40,553 nucleotides of DNA from Sulfurimonas sp. (GCF_018698455.1 NZ_JABIOQ010000007.1:1-40553), one strand, 5' to 3'. Shown: positions 16,105-25,560, counted from the first letter of the stretch. A program made the numbers and translations. Notes: generated by a model from the letters alone, not told the origin.

Positions 16105-16488
16105 ATGTCAAATATGATTATATATGAAGATGCTTCTTTCTATGTCGAACAAGAAGAAAGTGAAATACCTTGGTTGAAGATATTTACAAAAGAGCCATAT
16201 AAAGAGTTAGGTGATATTCCACTTGGTCTTCGTAAAAAACTTTGGGAAACTTATGACTTAATAGAATACGAGATGCAACATTATTATAATCCAGACAAGA
16301 TTAATATGGCATCTTTTGCCAATATCTTACCTCGTGTTCATATTCATGTAATGGCAAGGTTTAAAGAAGATAGTTACTTTCCAAACCCAATGTGGGGAGA
16401 AAAGCAGAGAGATTCAAAACTTCAATTAGCAGATCAAGATGCTTTTCACAAAAGAGTTTTTAATGCTCTTACACAAAAACACAATTAA
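16105..16488 (+). CDS. HIT-family hydrolase-like protein
   Basis: A 127-residue histidine-triad protein. The signature region is ANILPRVHIHVMARF. Against the family pattern HxHxHxx, the first His is Arg while the middle (nucleophile) and last His remain. An Asn upstream (FANIL) and the ending WGEKQR are also HIT-like. HIT proteins hydrolyse or transfer nucleoside phosphates, and the substrate here is unknown. It is a single gene between the helicase terminator and convergent fabH, with its own promoter. Confidence 0.85.
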   Translation: MSNMIIYEDASFYVEQEESEIPWLKIFTKEPYKELGDIPLGLRKKLWETYDLIEYEMQHYYNPDKINMASFANILPRVHIHVMARFKEDSYFPNPMWGEKQRDSKLQLADQDAFHKRVFNALTQKHN

Positions 16489-16503
16489 AAGCTCTGTTAA
16501 ATT

Positions 16504-17502
16504 TTATACGAGAGGGGAAAAAGGGACAAGTGCTGAACCCCAAGTAAGGCCACCACCAAATGCATCGAGAAGCATAAGGTCTCCTTTTTGAAGTTTACCA
16601 TTCTCATAAATATCATTCATCGCCATTGGGATAGATGCACTTGAGGTATTTCCATATTTTCCAACAGTTACTACAACTTGTTCATCTTTCATTTTTAAAG
16701 CATCACCAACAGCTTTAATAATACGATAATTTGCTTGGTGCGGTATAAAATGTTTTACAGAGTCACTTTCTATATTATTCTCGCTCAAAATCTCTTTAAC
16801 ATCTTTTGTAAGTGTGCGTACGGCTACTTTAAATGTCTCGTTGCCCTTCATTTGCATAAAGCAACTATTTACTTCTTCGCTTAATGAATCATGTTCTGAA
16901 CCACTTCCACCATTTGGTGTCATAAGCAAGTCAGCATACGTACCATCAGCACCTGTGTGAACATCTATTATTGCTTCTTCTTTATTCTCAGTTGCACTAA
17001 TTAGTGCTGCACCTGCACCATCACCAAATATAATACAAGTTCCACGGTCTGTATAATCCGTAATCGAAGAAAGTTTTTCAGCACCAATAATAAGTACATT
17101 TTTCTTCATACCAGATTCTATAAAAGCTTTTGCAATTGAAAGTATATAAACAAACCCCGTACAAGCAGCACTAATATCAAATGCAGTAATATTTTTAAGT
17201 CCAAGTTTTTTACTGACAATAGTAGCAGTTGATGGCATACAAAAATAGTCTGGTGAAATAGTTGCACATATGACCATGTCTATTTCATCAGGATTTATAC
17301 CACTTCTGTCAATAGCTATTTTAGCTGCATTAGTACCCAAATCACTAGTGAACTCATTTTCTGCCGCAATATGACGTTCTTTAATACCTGTACGTTTAGT
17401 AATCCACTCATCTGAAGTGTCAACCATTTTAGCAAGGTCTTCATTAGTAAGTATCTTCTCTGGCACATAAGCACCTATAGAACGAAAAGCAGCATATGCC
17501 AT
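16504..17502 (-). CDS. fabH: 3-oxoacyl-[ACP] synthase III
   Basis: FabH condenses acetyl-CoA with malonyl-ACP to start fatty-acid synthesis. The catalytic triad is visible: Cys114 in [10 protein letters not shown], His near 256 in [10 protein letters not shown] and Asn near 286 in GNTSSASIP. The 332-residue length is typical. The start ATG overlaps the plsX stop (TAATG), so the two are coupled. It is last in the ndk-yceD-rpmF-plsX-fabH run. Confidence 0.97.
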   Translation of the reverse strand: MAYAAFRSIGAYVPEKILTNEDLAKMVDTSDEWITKRTGIKERHIAAENEFTSDLGTNAAKIAIDRSGINPDEIDMVICATISPDYFCMPSTATIVSKKLGLKNITAFDISAACTGFVYILSIAKAFIESGMKKNVLIIGAEKLSSITDYTDRGTCIIFGDGAGAALISATENKEEAIIDVHTGADGTYADLLMTPNGGSGSEHDSLSEEVNSCFMQMKGNETFKVAVRTLTKDVKEILSENNIESDSVKHFIPHQANYRIIKAVGDALKMKDEQVVVTVGKYGNTSSASIPMAMNDIYENGKLQKGDLMLLDAFGGGLTWGSALVPFSPLV

Positions 17503-18500
17503 TAAGATTCCTTTTGTTGTAACTCTTCTAGTCTTTTTATTATATGCTCATTCACACCAGTATCTACATAACTAATAGCCTGATAGATTGCATTTTGGAT
17601 AGCTTTCGGGTTACTTTTACCATGACTCACAATAGCACATCCCTTTATTCCAATAAGTGGTGCACCACCTACTTCTGCATAATCTATCTGTTTTTTAAGA
17701 AGTTTAAAAACTTTTCTCATTAAAAGAGCACCAGTAATAGCAATAGGAGATTTTCTAATATAATCTTTTATCAATTGACCAATAGTCGAGGCAACACCCT
17801 CAGTAGTCTTAAGAACTAAATTTCCAATGAATCCATCACAGGTAATAACATCACAAGATCCATTAAATATATCTCCGCCCTCAACATTTCCTTTAAAGCC
17901 TCTATAACCTTCTAAAAGTTTAAATGCTGCTTTAGTTACTTCATTCCCTTTAGATGACTCTTCGCCATTAGCTAAAAGGCCAATACTGGGATTCTCAATA
18001 TTTAAAACATCTTCCGCATAACAACCACCCATTACCGCAAACTGCACTAAATGTTCCGGTTTTGAGTCTACATTTGCACCAACATCCAACACAACTGAAC
18101 GGCGACCAGTTTTTGTTGGCATAAGAGTTACTAGTGCTGGACGCGAGACACCCTTAAGGCGGCCTAGTCTCAATGTTGCAAGTGTCATCGTTGCTCCACT
18201 ATGCCCAGCTGAGACAACACCATCAGCTTGACCAGTTTTCACAAGATCTACAGCCATATAAATAGTACTTTGTTTGCGTTTAACTGCATCAGTTGCTGCA
18301 TCACTCATAGAAATTACATCATCAGTATCTACTATAGAAATCTTATCTCTATAACGTTTTGGTAACAGAGGTAAAATTTCTGATTTTTTCCCTACAAGAA
18401 TAGGTATGAATTTTTTCTTTTTAAGTGCGGCAATACAACCCTTAACAATTGGCTCAGGACCAAAGTCCCCGCCCATTGCGTCAATAGCAATTTTAATCAT
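17502..18500 (-). CDS. plsX: Phosphate acyltransferase PlsX
   Basis: PlsX converts acyl-ACP to acyl-phosphate, the donor for the first glycerol-phosphate acylation in phospholipid synthesis. It starts [18 protein letters not shown], the family's hallmark. It contains [18 protein letters not shown], the [17 protein letters not shown] segment and the C-terminal [16 protein letters not shown]. The 332-residue length is normal. It lies 3 bases after rpmF and overlaps fabH by one base. rpmF-plsX-fabH is a widely conserved order. Confidence 0.97.
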   Translation of the reverse strand: MIKIAIDAMGGDFGPEPIVKGCIAALKKKKFIPILVGKKSEILPLLPKRYRDKISIVDTDDVISMSDAATDAVKRKQSTIYMAVDLVKTGQADGVVSAGHSGATMTLATLRLGRLKGVSRPALVTLMPTKTGRRSVVLDVGANVDSKPEHLVQFAVMGGCYAEDVLNIENPSIGLLANGEESSKGNEVTKAAFKLLEGYRGFKGNVEGGDIFNGSCDVITCDGFIGNLVLKTTEGVASTIGQLIKDYIRKSPIAITGALLMRKVFKLLKKQIDYAEVGGAPLIGIKGCAIVSHGKSNPKAIQNAIYQAISYVDTGVNEHIIKRLEELQQKES

Positions 18501-18503
18501 TGA

Positions 18504-18653
18504 CTATTTGTACTCACCCGTAGTTGGGTTAAGGTGATGTGGTAACTTGTAAGTTCCATCTTCACATTTAACTGGTTTTGCTAATGTGATTTTATAGTGA
18601 GTTCTTCTCTTCGCTCCACGTGAATGAGAGACTCTTCGTTTAGGTACTGCCAT
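18504..18653 (-). CDS. rpmF: 50S ribosomal protein L32
   Basis: A 49-residue basic protein, [20 protein letters not shown] then [20 protein letters not shown], ending GEYK. The MAVPKRR start and HxNPTTG-type C-terminus are typical of L32. Only one Cys is present, so this is a form without the zinc ribbon (expected in this phylum, from memory). It lies between yceD and plsX with gaps of 15 and 3 bases, in the conserved yceD-rpmF-plsX-fabH order. Confidence 0.96.
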   Translation of the reverse strand: MAVPKRRVSHSRGAKRRTHYKITLAKPVKCEDGTYKLPHHLNPTTGEYK

Positions 18654-18668
18654 AGTATTAAGTTCCTT

Positions 18669-19040
18669 TTATTTTAAATTTAAGTTTGAGTGCTTACACT
18701 CATCGCAACTGTGATAGTCACTTTTGATAAGTTCTATTTCTGAGTTAAGTAACTCATCTATATCTGCATTCCCATCAAAAGATTCAACAACATCAAATTC
18801 GATGTTATTTTCATCTTCATAAATACCATCCGAGATAAAAAACTCTATCTCTTCTTTAACTGGCATCATAAATTCTTCTGCACATATATCACACGATTTT
18901 GGGAGTAAACCTTCCAAGTTCGCTTTAAGCAAAATTAATTTACCTGTATGATACTGTAAATAACCTTTAAAAGTTATTTCATTGAATTTTATATCAAAAT
19001 CCAATGGAGTTTTATTTACTTTTCTAAGTACAACTTTCAT
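18669..19040 (-). CDS. yceD: YceD/DUF177 family protein
   Basis: A 123-residue DUF177 protein. The family sits beside rpmF in most bacteria and is linked to 23S rRNA metabolism in some. The core shows GYLQYHTGKLILLKANLEGLL followed by Cys50-x2-Cys53, with a second pair Cys112-x2-Cys115 near the C-terminus. These four Cys could bind one metal ion (inference). The start is ATG 10 bases after the ndk stop. Its small size and the acidic central region (DENNIEFDVVESFDGNAD) are typical. Confidence 0.85.
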   Translation of the reverse strand: MKVVLRKVNKTPLDFDIKFNEITFKGYLQYHTGKLILLKANLEGLLPKSCDICAEEFMMPVKEEIEFFISDGIYEDENNIEFDVVESFDGNADIDELLNSEIELIKSDYHSCDECKHSNLNLK

Positions 19041-19050
19041 TAGTATATAC

Positions 19051-19464
19051 TTAAGAAATTTCTCGTTCTGAGAAAAAGAAAGCTATTTCAACAGCTGCAT
19101 TTTCAACTGAATCGCTTCCGTGAACTGCATTTGCATCGATATTTTCAGCGAAATCAGCGCGGATTGTACCAGCTTCAGCTTCTTTAGGGTTAGTAGCACC
19201 CATAAGGTCACGATTAATTTGCATCGCGTTTTCACCTTCAAGTACTGTCACAACAACAGGACCACTAATCATGAAATCAACTAAGTCGTTGAAAAAAGGA
19301 CGCTCTGCATGAACTGCATAAAATGCTTCTGCATCACCACGAGAAAGTTGCATCTTTCTTGTTGCTGCTAATTTAAGACCATTGCTCTCAAATCTGTCTA
19401 AAATTTTACCTATAACACCTTTTGCAACTGCATCTGGCTTAATAATTGATAGTGTTCTTTCCAT
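19051..19464 (-). CDS. ndk: Nucleoside diphosphate kinase
   Basis: Ndk balances nucleoside triphosphates via a phospho-histidine. The sequence has [14 protein letters not shown] at the start and the active-site His in [16 protein letters not shown]. Gly and Arg motifs in [11 protein letters not shown] are also typical. I chose ATG at 19462-19464, which gives 137 residues, the normal length. A TTG three bases upstream is in frame but less well placed behind AGAGGAGA. The -10 TATAAT lies at 19499-19504 (minus), and the gene heads the yceD-rpmF-plsX-fabH run. Confidence 0.97.
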   Translation of the reverse strand: MERTLSIIKPDAVAKGVIGKILDRFESNGLKLAATRKMQLSRGDAEAFYAVHAERPFFNDLVDFMISGPVVVTVLEGENAMQINRDLMGATNPKEAEAGTIRADFAENIDANAVHGSDSVENAAVEIAFFFSEREIS

Positions 19465-19498
19465 CAAATCTCCTCTAAAAATATAAATTGTGAGTGGA

Positions 19499-19504
19499 AT
19501 TATA
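19499..19504 (-). promoter_or_regulatory. -10 box of the ndk operon
   Basis: TATAAT on the minus strand in gatataattcc, 35 bases before the ndk ATG, with AGAGGAG as ribosome binding site. Confidence 0.65.
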
Positions 19505-19580
19505 TCTAAATAAAGATGTTTTTTTGTTTAAAAAGAATATTTTTTGATTTATAAAGGGGAAGTTGTTATTTAGCAGGGAT

Positions 19581-19610
19581 AAAAAGCTAGAATATCAAAA
19601 GATATTCTAG
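19581..19610 (-). terminator. Rho-independent terminator after the ferredoxin gene
   Basis: A perfect 10-bp stem, ctagaatatc (587-596 of 19xxx) with gatattctag (601-610) and a 4-base loop, is followed on the minus strand by cttttt. It lies 18 bases past the ferredoxin stop and separates it from ndk. Confidence 0.85.
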
Positions 19611-19627
19611 TTTGAAGAGTAAAAAAA

Positions 19628-19912
19628 CTACTCTACGATATTTTCGTGATTTGAACGTTGCTCTTCAGTAATGTCTTCTCTATGTGATGGACTATCACCG
19701 ATAGCATCCCAAGTAATACATCCCTCAGTAGGACATGCAGTAGCACATGCTGGTTCATCGTGATGACTTACACACTCTACACATTTGTCACCATATACAT
19801 AGTAAACATCCTCACCATCTGGATTATCATCTTCATCTACAATTGCCTCAACAGGACATTCATCTATACAAGCACCACAGTTGATACAAGTATCATTAAT
19901 TATTACTGACAT
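19628..19912 (-). CDS. 2[4Fe-4S] ferredoxin (Alvin/YfhL type)
   Basis: A small cytoplasmic electron carrier of 94 residues. Cluster motif one is Cys9, Cys12, Cys15 and Cys19-Pro. Motif two is Cys44, Cys47, then an 8-residue insert, Cys56 and Cys60-Pro, with an extra Cys65. The insert between the second and third Cys of the second motif and the C-terminal extension mark the Allochromatium-type ferredoxins, which have very low potentials. I start at ATG 19910-19912 (MSVIINDTC) behind aaaggagaaata. A longer in-frame start 36 bases upstream would pass over this site and its -10 (19940-19945, TATAGT). It is a single gene bounded by a terminator. Confidence 0.93.
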   Translation of the reverse strand: MSVIINDTCINCGACIDECPVEAIVDEDDNPDGEDVYYVYGDKCVECVSHHDEPACATACPTEGCITWDAIGDSPSHREDITEEQRSNHENIVE

Positions 19913-19962
19913 TATTTCTCCTTTTATTTTAATCCTCGTACTATACACTGTAGAGTTTTAAA

Positions 19963-19986
19963 TGTAGCTAAAATTCTCTAGCTACA
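19963..19986 (-). terminator. Possible weak terminator after metK
   Basis: A 7-bp stem, tgtagct (963-969 of 19xxx) with agctaca (980-986), and a 10-base loop. The minus-strand continuation is only atttaaaac, so the U-tract is weak. Confidence 0.4.
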
Positions 19987-20023
19987 ATAAAAATCTACAG
20001 ATTTGTTACATTTGTAGAAAGCA

Positions 20024-21181
20024 CTAAAGAGATAAATACTCTTTAATCTCAGCGACTCTGTCTAGTTTTTCCCAAGTAAAGCCATCTTCTTCACGGCCAA
20101 AGTGACCATAAGCTGCGGTGTTTCTATATATAGGTTTTAGTAAGTCTAAAGACTTAATAATACCAGCAGGGGATAAATCAAAAAGCTCTTTTACACACTC
20201 TTCGATTTTTTCTTCGTCAACTTTTCCTGTTCCATGAGTATCTACCATAATAGATACAGGCTGAACAACACCAATTGCATAAGCAACTTGAATTGTAGCT
20301 TTGTCACATGAACCTGCAGCAACAAGATTTTTTGCAACATGACGAGCTGCATATGCAGCTGAACGATCAACTTTAGTAGGATCTTTTCCACTAAATGCTC
20401 CACCACCGTGAGGACATGAACCACCATAAGTATCCACTATAATCTTACGACCAGTAAGACCAGCATCACCTTGCGGTCCGCCAATTACAAACTTACCAGT
20501 TGGGTTGATATGAAAAATAGTATTTTCATCCATCATGTCAGCAGGGATAACATGCTTAATTACTTCTTCTATCATATCTTTGTGAATCTGTTCTTGACTA
20601 ATTCCATCGTGGTGCTGAGTCGAAATAACAACAGTCTCAACCGCTACTGGTTTGTCATCTACATATCTTACACTTATTTGTGCTTTTCCATCAGGACGTA
20701 GATAAGGAACGATACCCTCTTTACGTACTAGTGCCAGTCTTTGTGTTAAGCGGTGCGCTAAGTGAATTGGTAAAGGCATAAGAACATCTGTCTCACGACA
20801 AGCATATCCAAACATCAGACCTTGATCTCCAGCACCAATCTCGCCATTAGCTTGATCTACACCTTGATTAATGTCTGGTGATTGTTCACCTATTCCATTT
20901 AATACAGCTGCCGCTCTATAGTCAAAGCCATATTGAGCATCAGTGTATCCTATTTCTTGAATAACTTTTCTAGCAATCTCTTGCATAGGGGCATAAGCCG
21001 TTGTCTTCAATTCGCCTGCAATTACACAAAAACCATTAGACACTAATGTCTCACAAGCAACACGTGCTTGTGGGTCTTTCTCAATAATATAATCCAAAAT
21101 TGCATCACTAATTTGATCTGCCATCTTATCAGGGTGCCCTTCTGTTACAGACTCTGAAGTAAATATATACTCTTTTGTCAT
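20024..21181 (-). CDS. metK: S-adenosylmethionine synthetase
   Basis: MetK makes S-adenosylmethionine from methionine and ATP. Family motifs are [20 protein letters not shown] at the N-terminus, [12 protein letters not shown] in the middle, and the phosphate-binding [19 protein letters not shown]. The 385-residue length is standard. A -10 TATACT lies at 21198-21203 (minus) and AAGGA precedes the ATG. The promoter sits inside an inverted repeat, tatagg (21200-21205) and cctata (21213-21218), of unknown meaning. It stands alone, divergent from the peroxiredoxin gene across 187 bases. Confidence 0.98.
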   Translation of the reverse strand: MTKEYIFTSESVTEGHPDKMADQISDAILDYIIEKDPQARVACETLVSNGFCVIAGELKTTAYAPMQEIARKVIQEIGYTDAQYGFDYRAAAVLNGIGEQSPDINQGVDQANGEIGAGDQGLMFGYACRETDVLMPLPIHLAHRLTQRLALVRKEGIVPYLRPDGKAQISVRYVDDKPVAVETVVISTQHHDGISQEQIHKDMIEEVIKHVIPADMMDENTIFHINPTGKFVIGGPQGDAGLTGRKIIVDTYGGSCPHGGGAFSGKDPTKVDRSAAYAARHVAKNLVAAGSCDKATIQVAYAIGVVQPVSIMVDTHGTGKVDEEKIEECVKELFDLSPAGIIKSLDLLKPIYRNTAAYGHFGREEDGFTWEKLDRVAEIKEYLSL

Positions 21182-21333
21182 CGATTTTCCTTATTGAAGT
21201 ATAGGTTCTAGCCCTATAAATCGATGAAAGTATATCTAAGAATTAATTAATAAAATTTGTATACAAAAAATAAATATTTTCTTTAAGTAATTTCTTTCAA
21301 TTATGAATCAGAGTGTTATTAGTTTACTTTAGC

Positions 21334-21339
21334 TAGAAT
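21334..21339 (+). promoter_or_regulatory. -10 box of the peroxiredoxin gene
   Basis: TAGAAT in agctagaatgg, 30 bases before the ATG. An aaagga ribosome binding site lies at about 21355-21360. Confidence 0.5.
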
Positions 21340-21368
21340 GGCACATACAAAACTAAAGGACATTATAT

Positions 21369-21965
21369 ATGTTAGTAACTAATCAAGCTCCAGACTTTAC
21401 AGCAACAACAGTTTTAGGTGACGGTTCAATCGTTGAAGATTTCAAATTATCAGAGAATATGGGAAAGAAAGGTACAGTTTTATTTTTCTATCCACTAGAC
21501 TTTACATTTGTTTGCCCATCAGAACTTATCGCTTTTGATCACAGACTTCAAGAATTTAAAGACCGTGGTGTTGAAGTTATCGGTTGTTCAGTAGATAGCC
21601 AATTTTCTCATTTTGCTTGGAGAGAAACTCCAATTAATAATGGTGGTATTGGCCGTGTTGGTTATCCTCTTGTAGCTGACCTTACAAAACAAATTTCTAA
21701 AGATTACGATGTACTTTTTGGTGAAGCAGTTGCGCTGCGTGGTTCATTTTTAATTGATGGTAATGGTGTTGTTCGTCATTCAGTAGTTAATGATTTACCA
21801 CTTGGTCGTAACATTGATGAAATGATTCGTATGGTAGATGCAATGCAGTTTACTGATGAGCATGGTGAAGTATGTGCTGCTGGTTGGACAAAAGGTGACG
21901 AAGGTATGAAGGCTACAACTGAAGGTGTTGCTGAGTATCTTGGTAAGCACGAGGGTGACTTATAA
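21369..21965 (+). CDS. Typical 2-Cys peroxiredoxin (AhpC/TSA family)
   Basis: Reduces hydrogen peroxide and organic peroxides in the cytoplasm. The peroxidatic Cys49 is in FYPLDFTFVCPSE and the resolving Cys169 in HGEVCAAGW. Arg in RGSFLIDG completes the active site. The GGIG at 92-95 is the motif found in over-oxidation-sensitive forms, but the C-terminus (YLGKHEGDL) lacks the matching YF. The 198-residue length is normal. Electrons should come from thioredoxin or an AhpF-like partner not in this window. A strong hairpin terminator follows. Confidence 0.96.
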   Translation: MLVTNQAPDFTATTVLGDGSIVEDFKLSENMGKKGTVLFFYPLDFTFVCPSELIAFDHRLQEFKDRGVEVIGCSVDSQFSHFAWRETPINNGGIGRVGYPLVADLTKQISKDYDVLFGEAVALRGSFLIDGNGVVRHSVVNDLPLGRNIDEMIRMVDAMQFTDEHGEVCAAGWTKGDEGMKATTEGVAEYLGKHEGDL

Positions 21966-21979
21966 TCATCACTCCACCC

Positions 21980-22006
21980 TAAGAAGTAAGTACTACTTAC
22001 TTCTTA
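21980..22006 (+). terminator. Terminator after the peroxiredoxin gene
   Basis: A perfect 12-bp inverted repeat, taagaagtaagt / acttacttctta, with a 3-base loop, followed by acttctttgtc. It lies between convergent genes and could act for both. Confidence 0.75.
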
Positions 22007-22032
22007 ACTTCTTTGTCTAGTTATTTTACATA

Positions 22033-22926
22033 TCATTTTTTACTTTTATTTCCTACTAAAATACCACCTAAAACAATTAATCCTATACCTATAAACATCA
22101 TAATATCTGGAAAAACATCACCAAGCATCCAGCCAAAACCAATTGCGAAAGGAATATTAGTATAAGAGATTACACCTATTATACTTAGGTTTGTAGCACT
22201 ATATGCTTTTGTGAGTAACCACTGTGATACAACAGAAATTACACCCATAAAAGCAATAAGCCCCCACACTTTAAATGAACTCGGATAACTAAACACTGGA
22301 AATAAAAATGAAAGAGACTCTGGTCCATCTACAAAAGGAGCAAGGAAAAAAAACAGTGCTGGCAACAGAGTCCCTATTCCCACAAAAGAGAGTACAATCA
22401 CCCTAGCATCGTAAATGTCTTTTATCTTTTTTATGGTCGTATAAGCTGCTGCTGCAAAGAATCCACCCAATATCCCTAAAAAATGCTCATATGATATACT
22501 CATCCCCATAGGCTTAACTATAAATACAACTCCTAAAAAACCTATTAAAAGTGCGACCAGTGTAGTTTTATTTAGCTTTTCTTTAAGAAGATAGTAAGCT
22601 AAAATACTCACAAAAAGTGGTGAAGTTTTGTTAAGAGTTATCGCTTCTCCAAGAGGGATGGTTGCAATTGTATAGAAAAAAAGTATCATGGCAGAAAAAC
22701 CAAAAACTCCACGAGTTATAAGCAAGTACCACTTTCCACCACTCAGAGTTGGAGGAGTATGCTTAAGTGCATAAAGAATCAGTCCAACTCCTATAATATT
22801 TCTGAAAAAGACTATTTCCATAGCTGACATATCATCAGTAAGTATCTTTGAAACTGCCCCATTCAGTGCTGATACAAGAGCACCAAAAAGCATATATAAT
22901 ATGCCTTTATCTATTGCTTTAAACAA
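22033..22926 (-). CDS. EamA/DMT-superfamily transporter
   Basis: A 297-residue inner-membrane protein with about ten hydrophobic segments, arranged as two EamA repeats. The first carries VSALNGAVSKIL and VFFRNIIGVGLILYAL and ends PLFVSILAYYLLKEKLNKTT. The second ends near GLIVLGGILVGNK. The drug/metabolite transporter family exports or imports diverse small molecules, and the substrate cannot be read here. The start overlaps the helicase gene upstream by 8 bases, so they are co-translated even though the functions look unrelated. Confidence 0.9.
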   Translation of the reverse strand: MFKAIDKGILYMLFGALVSALNGAVSKILTDDMSAMEIVFFRNIIGVGLILYALKHTPPTLSGGKWYLLITRGVFGFSAMILFFYTIATIPLGEAITLNKTSPLFVSILAYYLLKEKLNKTTLVALLIGFLGVVFIVKPMGMSISYEHFLGILGGFFAAAAYTTIKKIKDIYDARVIVLSFVGIGTLLPALFFFLAPFVDGPESLSFLFPVFSYPSSFKVWGLIAFMGVISVVSQWLLTKAYSATNLSIIGVISYTNIPFAIGFGWMLGDVFPDIMMFIGIGLIVLGGILVGNKSKK

Positions 22927-24193
22927 TGTATTCTTTTTTATTTTTCACAAATGCCATTGCCCTCTCATTAGCATATGCTAAAGAATGCCACTGTTTTTGA
23001 GGTGCTATAAGGTTTAGGTTACTCGGATTTGAACTACGTGAAAGTGCTACATAAAACTGTGAGGGAGCAAATATCTCGTTTGTTTCTATTATTAAGTCTT
23101 CTATGCTCATTCCCTGTGACTTATGAATGGTTATCGCAAACGCCAACTTGATTGGGAACTGATAAATGGTAAAAATGTTCTCTTCTATCATCTCTTTTTT
23201 TCCATCTATTGTTTTTTCATTCCACTTGGCTTTGCTCTGTGCCACTGATTCCAGTTTTATGATTTTCCCATCACTCTTTTGCACATAGATGTATGTTGCC
23301 TCTACATTGACTACCACTGCTCTTTCACCATTAAAATAGTTCCACGAGTTTCTTGTAAAGAGCACCGGACAACCTACCTTCAACTCCAACTCTTTTTCTA
23401 TCCTTGCATCATTCATAAATCGCTCGATTTCATTCTCTTTTGTGGACTTGTTATGTTTGATTATTTGTGCTTCTTTGATAAAAAGTTCGCTTTGGATAAA
23501 TTCAAGTTGTTTTTTGTTATGTCTCTGTGCTGAGATATTTTTTCCAAAAAGAAATGTAAACTTACTTCCATCATTTGGCAAAGGCTTAATATATTCATTT
23601 AGATAGTTATGCACTTGTTCATTGACAAGACCAAAACGCACATGGTTTAAAAGTTCTATAAATTTTTTGTCATCAGTTCTATATATATGTGTAAGTTCTA
23701 TCTTCTGGAATGCTGATATATTCCATGAAGAAGACTCAAATGCAAATCTGACTTCACTGCTTCCACGGACAACAGGAGGAAGCTGTAAAAAATCACCTAC
23801 AACTAAAAGTGTACCGTTAAATTCTGCCTGATGTAAACGCAGGGATATCATTTCAAAAAGAGTATCACTTACCATGGATATTTCATCTATAACTATGAGA
23901 CTCATTGATAAAATAAGTTTTTTAACTTTATTTTTTATCTCGTACTTACCCTTAGTTTTTAAATCCTCCATATCTGAAGCGATACCTAAATCTAAAAAAC
24001 TATGGAGTGTTTGACCACCTATAAGTGTTGCAGCCATTCCAGTTGAGGCAAGTTTTGCTACTTTTTTTGCTTCATTTTCATAGTGACATATTATCTCTCG
24101 AGTAATTGTTGTTTTCCCAACTCCAGCACCTCCTGTTAAGAAGACATTATTCCCATTTAGTAGTTTTTCTATTGCCATCTCAAGATAATTCAT
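22919..24193 (-). CDS. Pif1/RecD-like superfamily 1 helicase
   Basis: A 424-residue ATPase. Motif I is GGAGVGKTT (about 20-28), motif II LIVIDEISMVSD, and motif III VGDFLQLPPV. Near the C-terminus are FAITIHKSQGMSIED and FYVALSRSSNP (motifs V and VI). This is the compact bacterial Pif1-like layout, with the Pif1 signature LQLPP. It should unwind DNA 5' to 3', possibly at forks or G-quadruplexes (inference). The TATAAT on the minus strand (24200-24205) ends only 6 bases before the ATG and there is no Shine-Dalgarno sequence, so the mRNA may be leaderless. Confidence 0.92.
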   Translation of the reverse strand: MNYLEMAIEKLLNGNNVFLTGGAGVGKTTITREIICHYENEAKKVAKLASTGMAATLIGGQTLHSFLDLGIASDMEDLKTKGKYEIKNKVKKLILSMSLIVIDEISMVSDTLFEMISLRLHQAEFNGTLLVVGDFLQLPPVVRGSSEVRFAFESSSWNISAFQKIELTHIYRTDDKKFIELLNHVRFGLVNEQVHNYLNEYIKPLPNDGSKFTFLFGKNISAQRHNKKQLEFIQSELFIKEAQIIKHNKSTKENEIERFMNDARIEKELELKVGCPVLFTRNSWNYFNGERAVVVNVEATYIYVQKSDGKIIKLESVAQSKAKWNEKTIDGKKEMIEENIFTIYQFPIKLAFAITIHKSQGMSIEDLIIETNEIFAPSQFYVALSRSSNPSNLNLIAPQKQWHSLAYANERAMAFVKNKKEYIV

Positions 24194-24200
24194 TCAATTA

Positions 24201-24222
24201 TTATATCTATTATCACTATAAT
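24201..24222. promoter_or_regulatory. Divergent promoters with a Fur-box-like 15-mer
   Basis: The site ttatatctattatca (24201-24215) is identical at 14 of 15 positions to the Fur-box-like site of the porin gene at 11665-11679, and matches the 7-1-7 consensus at about 11 of 14. It overlaps the helicase -10 and lies just upstream of TATAAT (24217-24222) for the GGDEF regulator. AT-rich promoter DNA could give this by chance. Confidence 0.35.
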
Positions 24223-24268
24223 TTCAGATGAATTATAGTATTATAGCTAGAAGAATTATGGAGAAATT

Positions 24269-25516
24269 ATGACTGAACGAGTATTAATAGTAGAAGACAA
24301 CAAAGCACTGGCAAAATTAATATCTAGAAAAATAGAGACTTCTTTAAAATATCAGGTAGATATTGCCTACACATTTTCCGAGGCTAAGTTATTTCTAAAA
24401 AGGTACACATACTTTTTAACACTTCTTGACATCAACCTTCCTGATGCTCCCAATGGTGAAGTCGTCGATTATGTTTTAGAAAAAGGCAATCGAGCTATCG
24501 TTCTAAGTGGAACTATAGACAACGAATTTCGTCAACAAATGCTTCAAAAAAACATTATAGATTATGTCAATAAAAGTGGCTCAAAAGATGTAAACTATAT
24601 TATTCAAACTATTCAAAGACTAAAAAAAAATACAAACCATAAAGTTCTCGTCGTAGATGATTCTATAGTGTTTCGAAAACAGTTGCAACGTATGTTAGAA
24701 AATATGTTTTTTATTGTTACGGCTGTTGCACATGGAGAAGAAGCAATAAGCCTAATAGGACGCGATACGGACTTTTCACTTGTTTTAACAGATTATAATA
24801 TGCCTGTTATGAATGGCCTAGAACTCACAAGGGAGCTTAGGAAAAAATATAATAAAAATGAGCTAGGCATCGTTGCTATTTCTTCAAATGAAGATAATGA
24901 AATAAATTCTGTTTTTTTAAAAGAAGGGGCAAGCGACTACATCAAGAAGCCTTTTTTAAAAGAAGAATTCTCTTGTCGAATTAATAATTCAATAGAAGCT
25001 TTAGAAAATATACAAATTATAACAAATCATGCAAATCGCGACTTTTTAACTGGACTTTATAACCGCCGATTTTTCTTTGGAAATATGAATGAATATATAG
25101 AAAATAGGCAACTTCATAGTGAAGAATTTGCACTTGCAATGATAGATATAGACTATTTTAAAAAAATAAATGATACATATGGTCATGATGTAGGTGATAA
25201 AGTGATAGTAGCACTTTCAGAGGTACTAAGATCATCTACAAACCATAAAGACCTAGTATCTCGTTTTGGTGGAGAAGAGTTTTGTATTGTTCTCAAAAAC
25301 ATCAACCATAACAGTACTTTAGATATTTTTCAACGTATAAGACAAGATGTAGAAGACTTTATATTTAGAGTTGATCCCTCAACTACAATTAAGTTCACTA
25401 TTTCTATTGGCGTAGCCATTCATAACAATAATTCACTCGAAGATATTATCGCTCAAGCAGATATGATGTTACATAAGGCAAAGAGTTCTGGTCGAAACAT
25501 GGTAGTTTTTGAGTAA
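24269..25516 (+). CDS. Response regulator diguanylate cyclase, REC-REC-GGDEF
   Basis: A soluble 415-residue protein. The first receiver (1-120) has the acidic pair Glu9-Asp10, phospho-acceptor Asp54 and Lys in YVNKSGS. The second (about 127-250) has VLVVDDS, LVLTDYNMPVMNG and DYIKKPF. The GGDEF domain (about 255-415) has DFLTGLYNRRFF, the metal Asp in AMIDIDYFKKINDTYGHDVG and the active loop FGGEEF, so it should make cyclic di-GMP. The inhibitory I-site expected five residues before the loop reads NHKD instead of RxxD, so feedback inhibition may be lost. No histidine kinase is adjacent. A ggaga ribosome binding site precedes the ATG. Confidence 0.95.
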   Translation: MTERVLIVEDNKALAKLISRKIETSLKYQVDIAYTFSEAKLFLKRYTYFLTLLDINLPDAPNGEVVDYVLEKGNRAIVLSGTIDNEFRQQMLQKNIIDYVNKSGSKDVNYIIQTIQRLKKNTNHKVLVVDDSIVFRKQLQRMLENMFFIVTAVAHGEEAISLIGRDTDFSLVLTDYNMPVMNGLELTRELRKKYNKNELGIVAISSNEDNEINSVFLKEGASDYIKKPFLKEEFSCRINNSIEALENIQIITNHANRDFLTGLYNRRFFFGNMNEYIENRQLHSEEFALAMIDIDYFKKINDTYGHDVGDKVIVALSEVLRSSTNHKDLVSRFGGEEFCIVLKNINHNSTLDIFQRIRQDVEDFIFRVDPSTTIKFTISIGVAIHNNNSLEDIIAQADMMLHKAKSSGRNMVVFE

Positions 25517-25560
25517 TCTAGCAGTTTTTACGGGAAGTAGTTTATAAAGGCCAGAGTAAA

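Noticed and set aside
19913-19948. Longer N-terminus for the ferredoxin
   Set aside because: The extra 12 residues lie upstream of a clear aaggag site and over the likely -10; family members start at the later Met.
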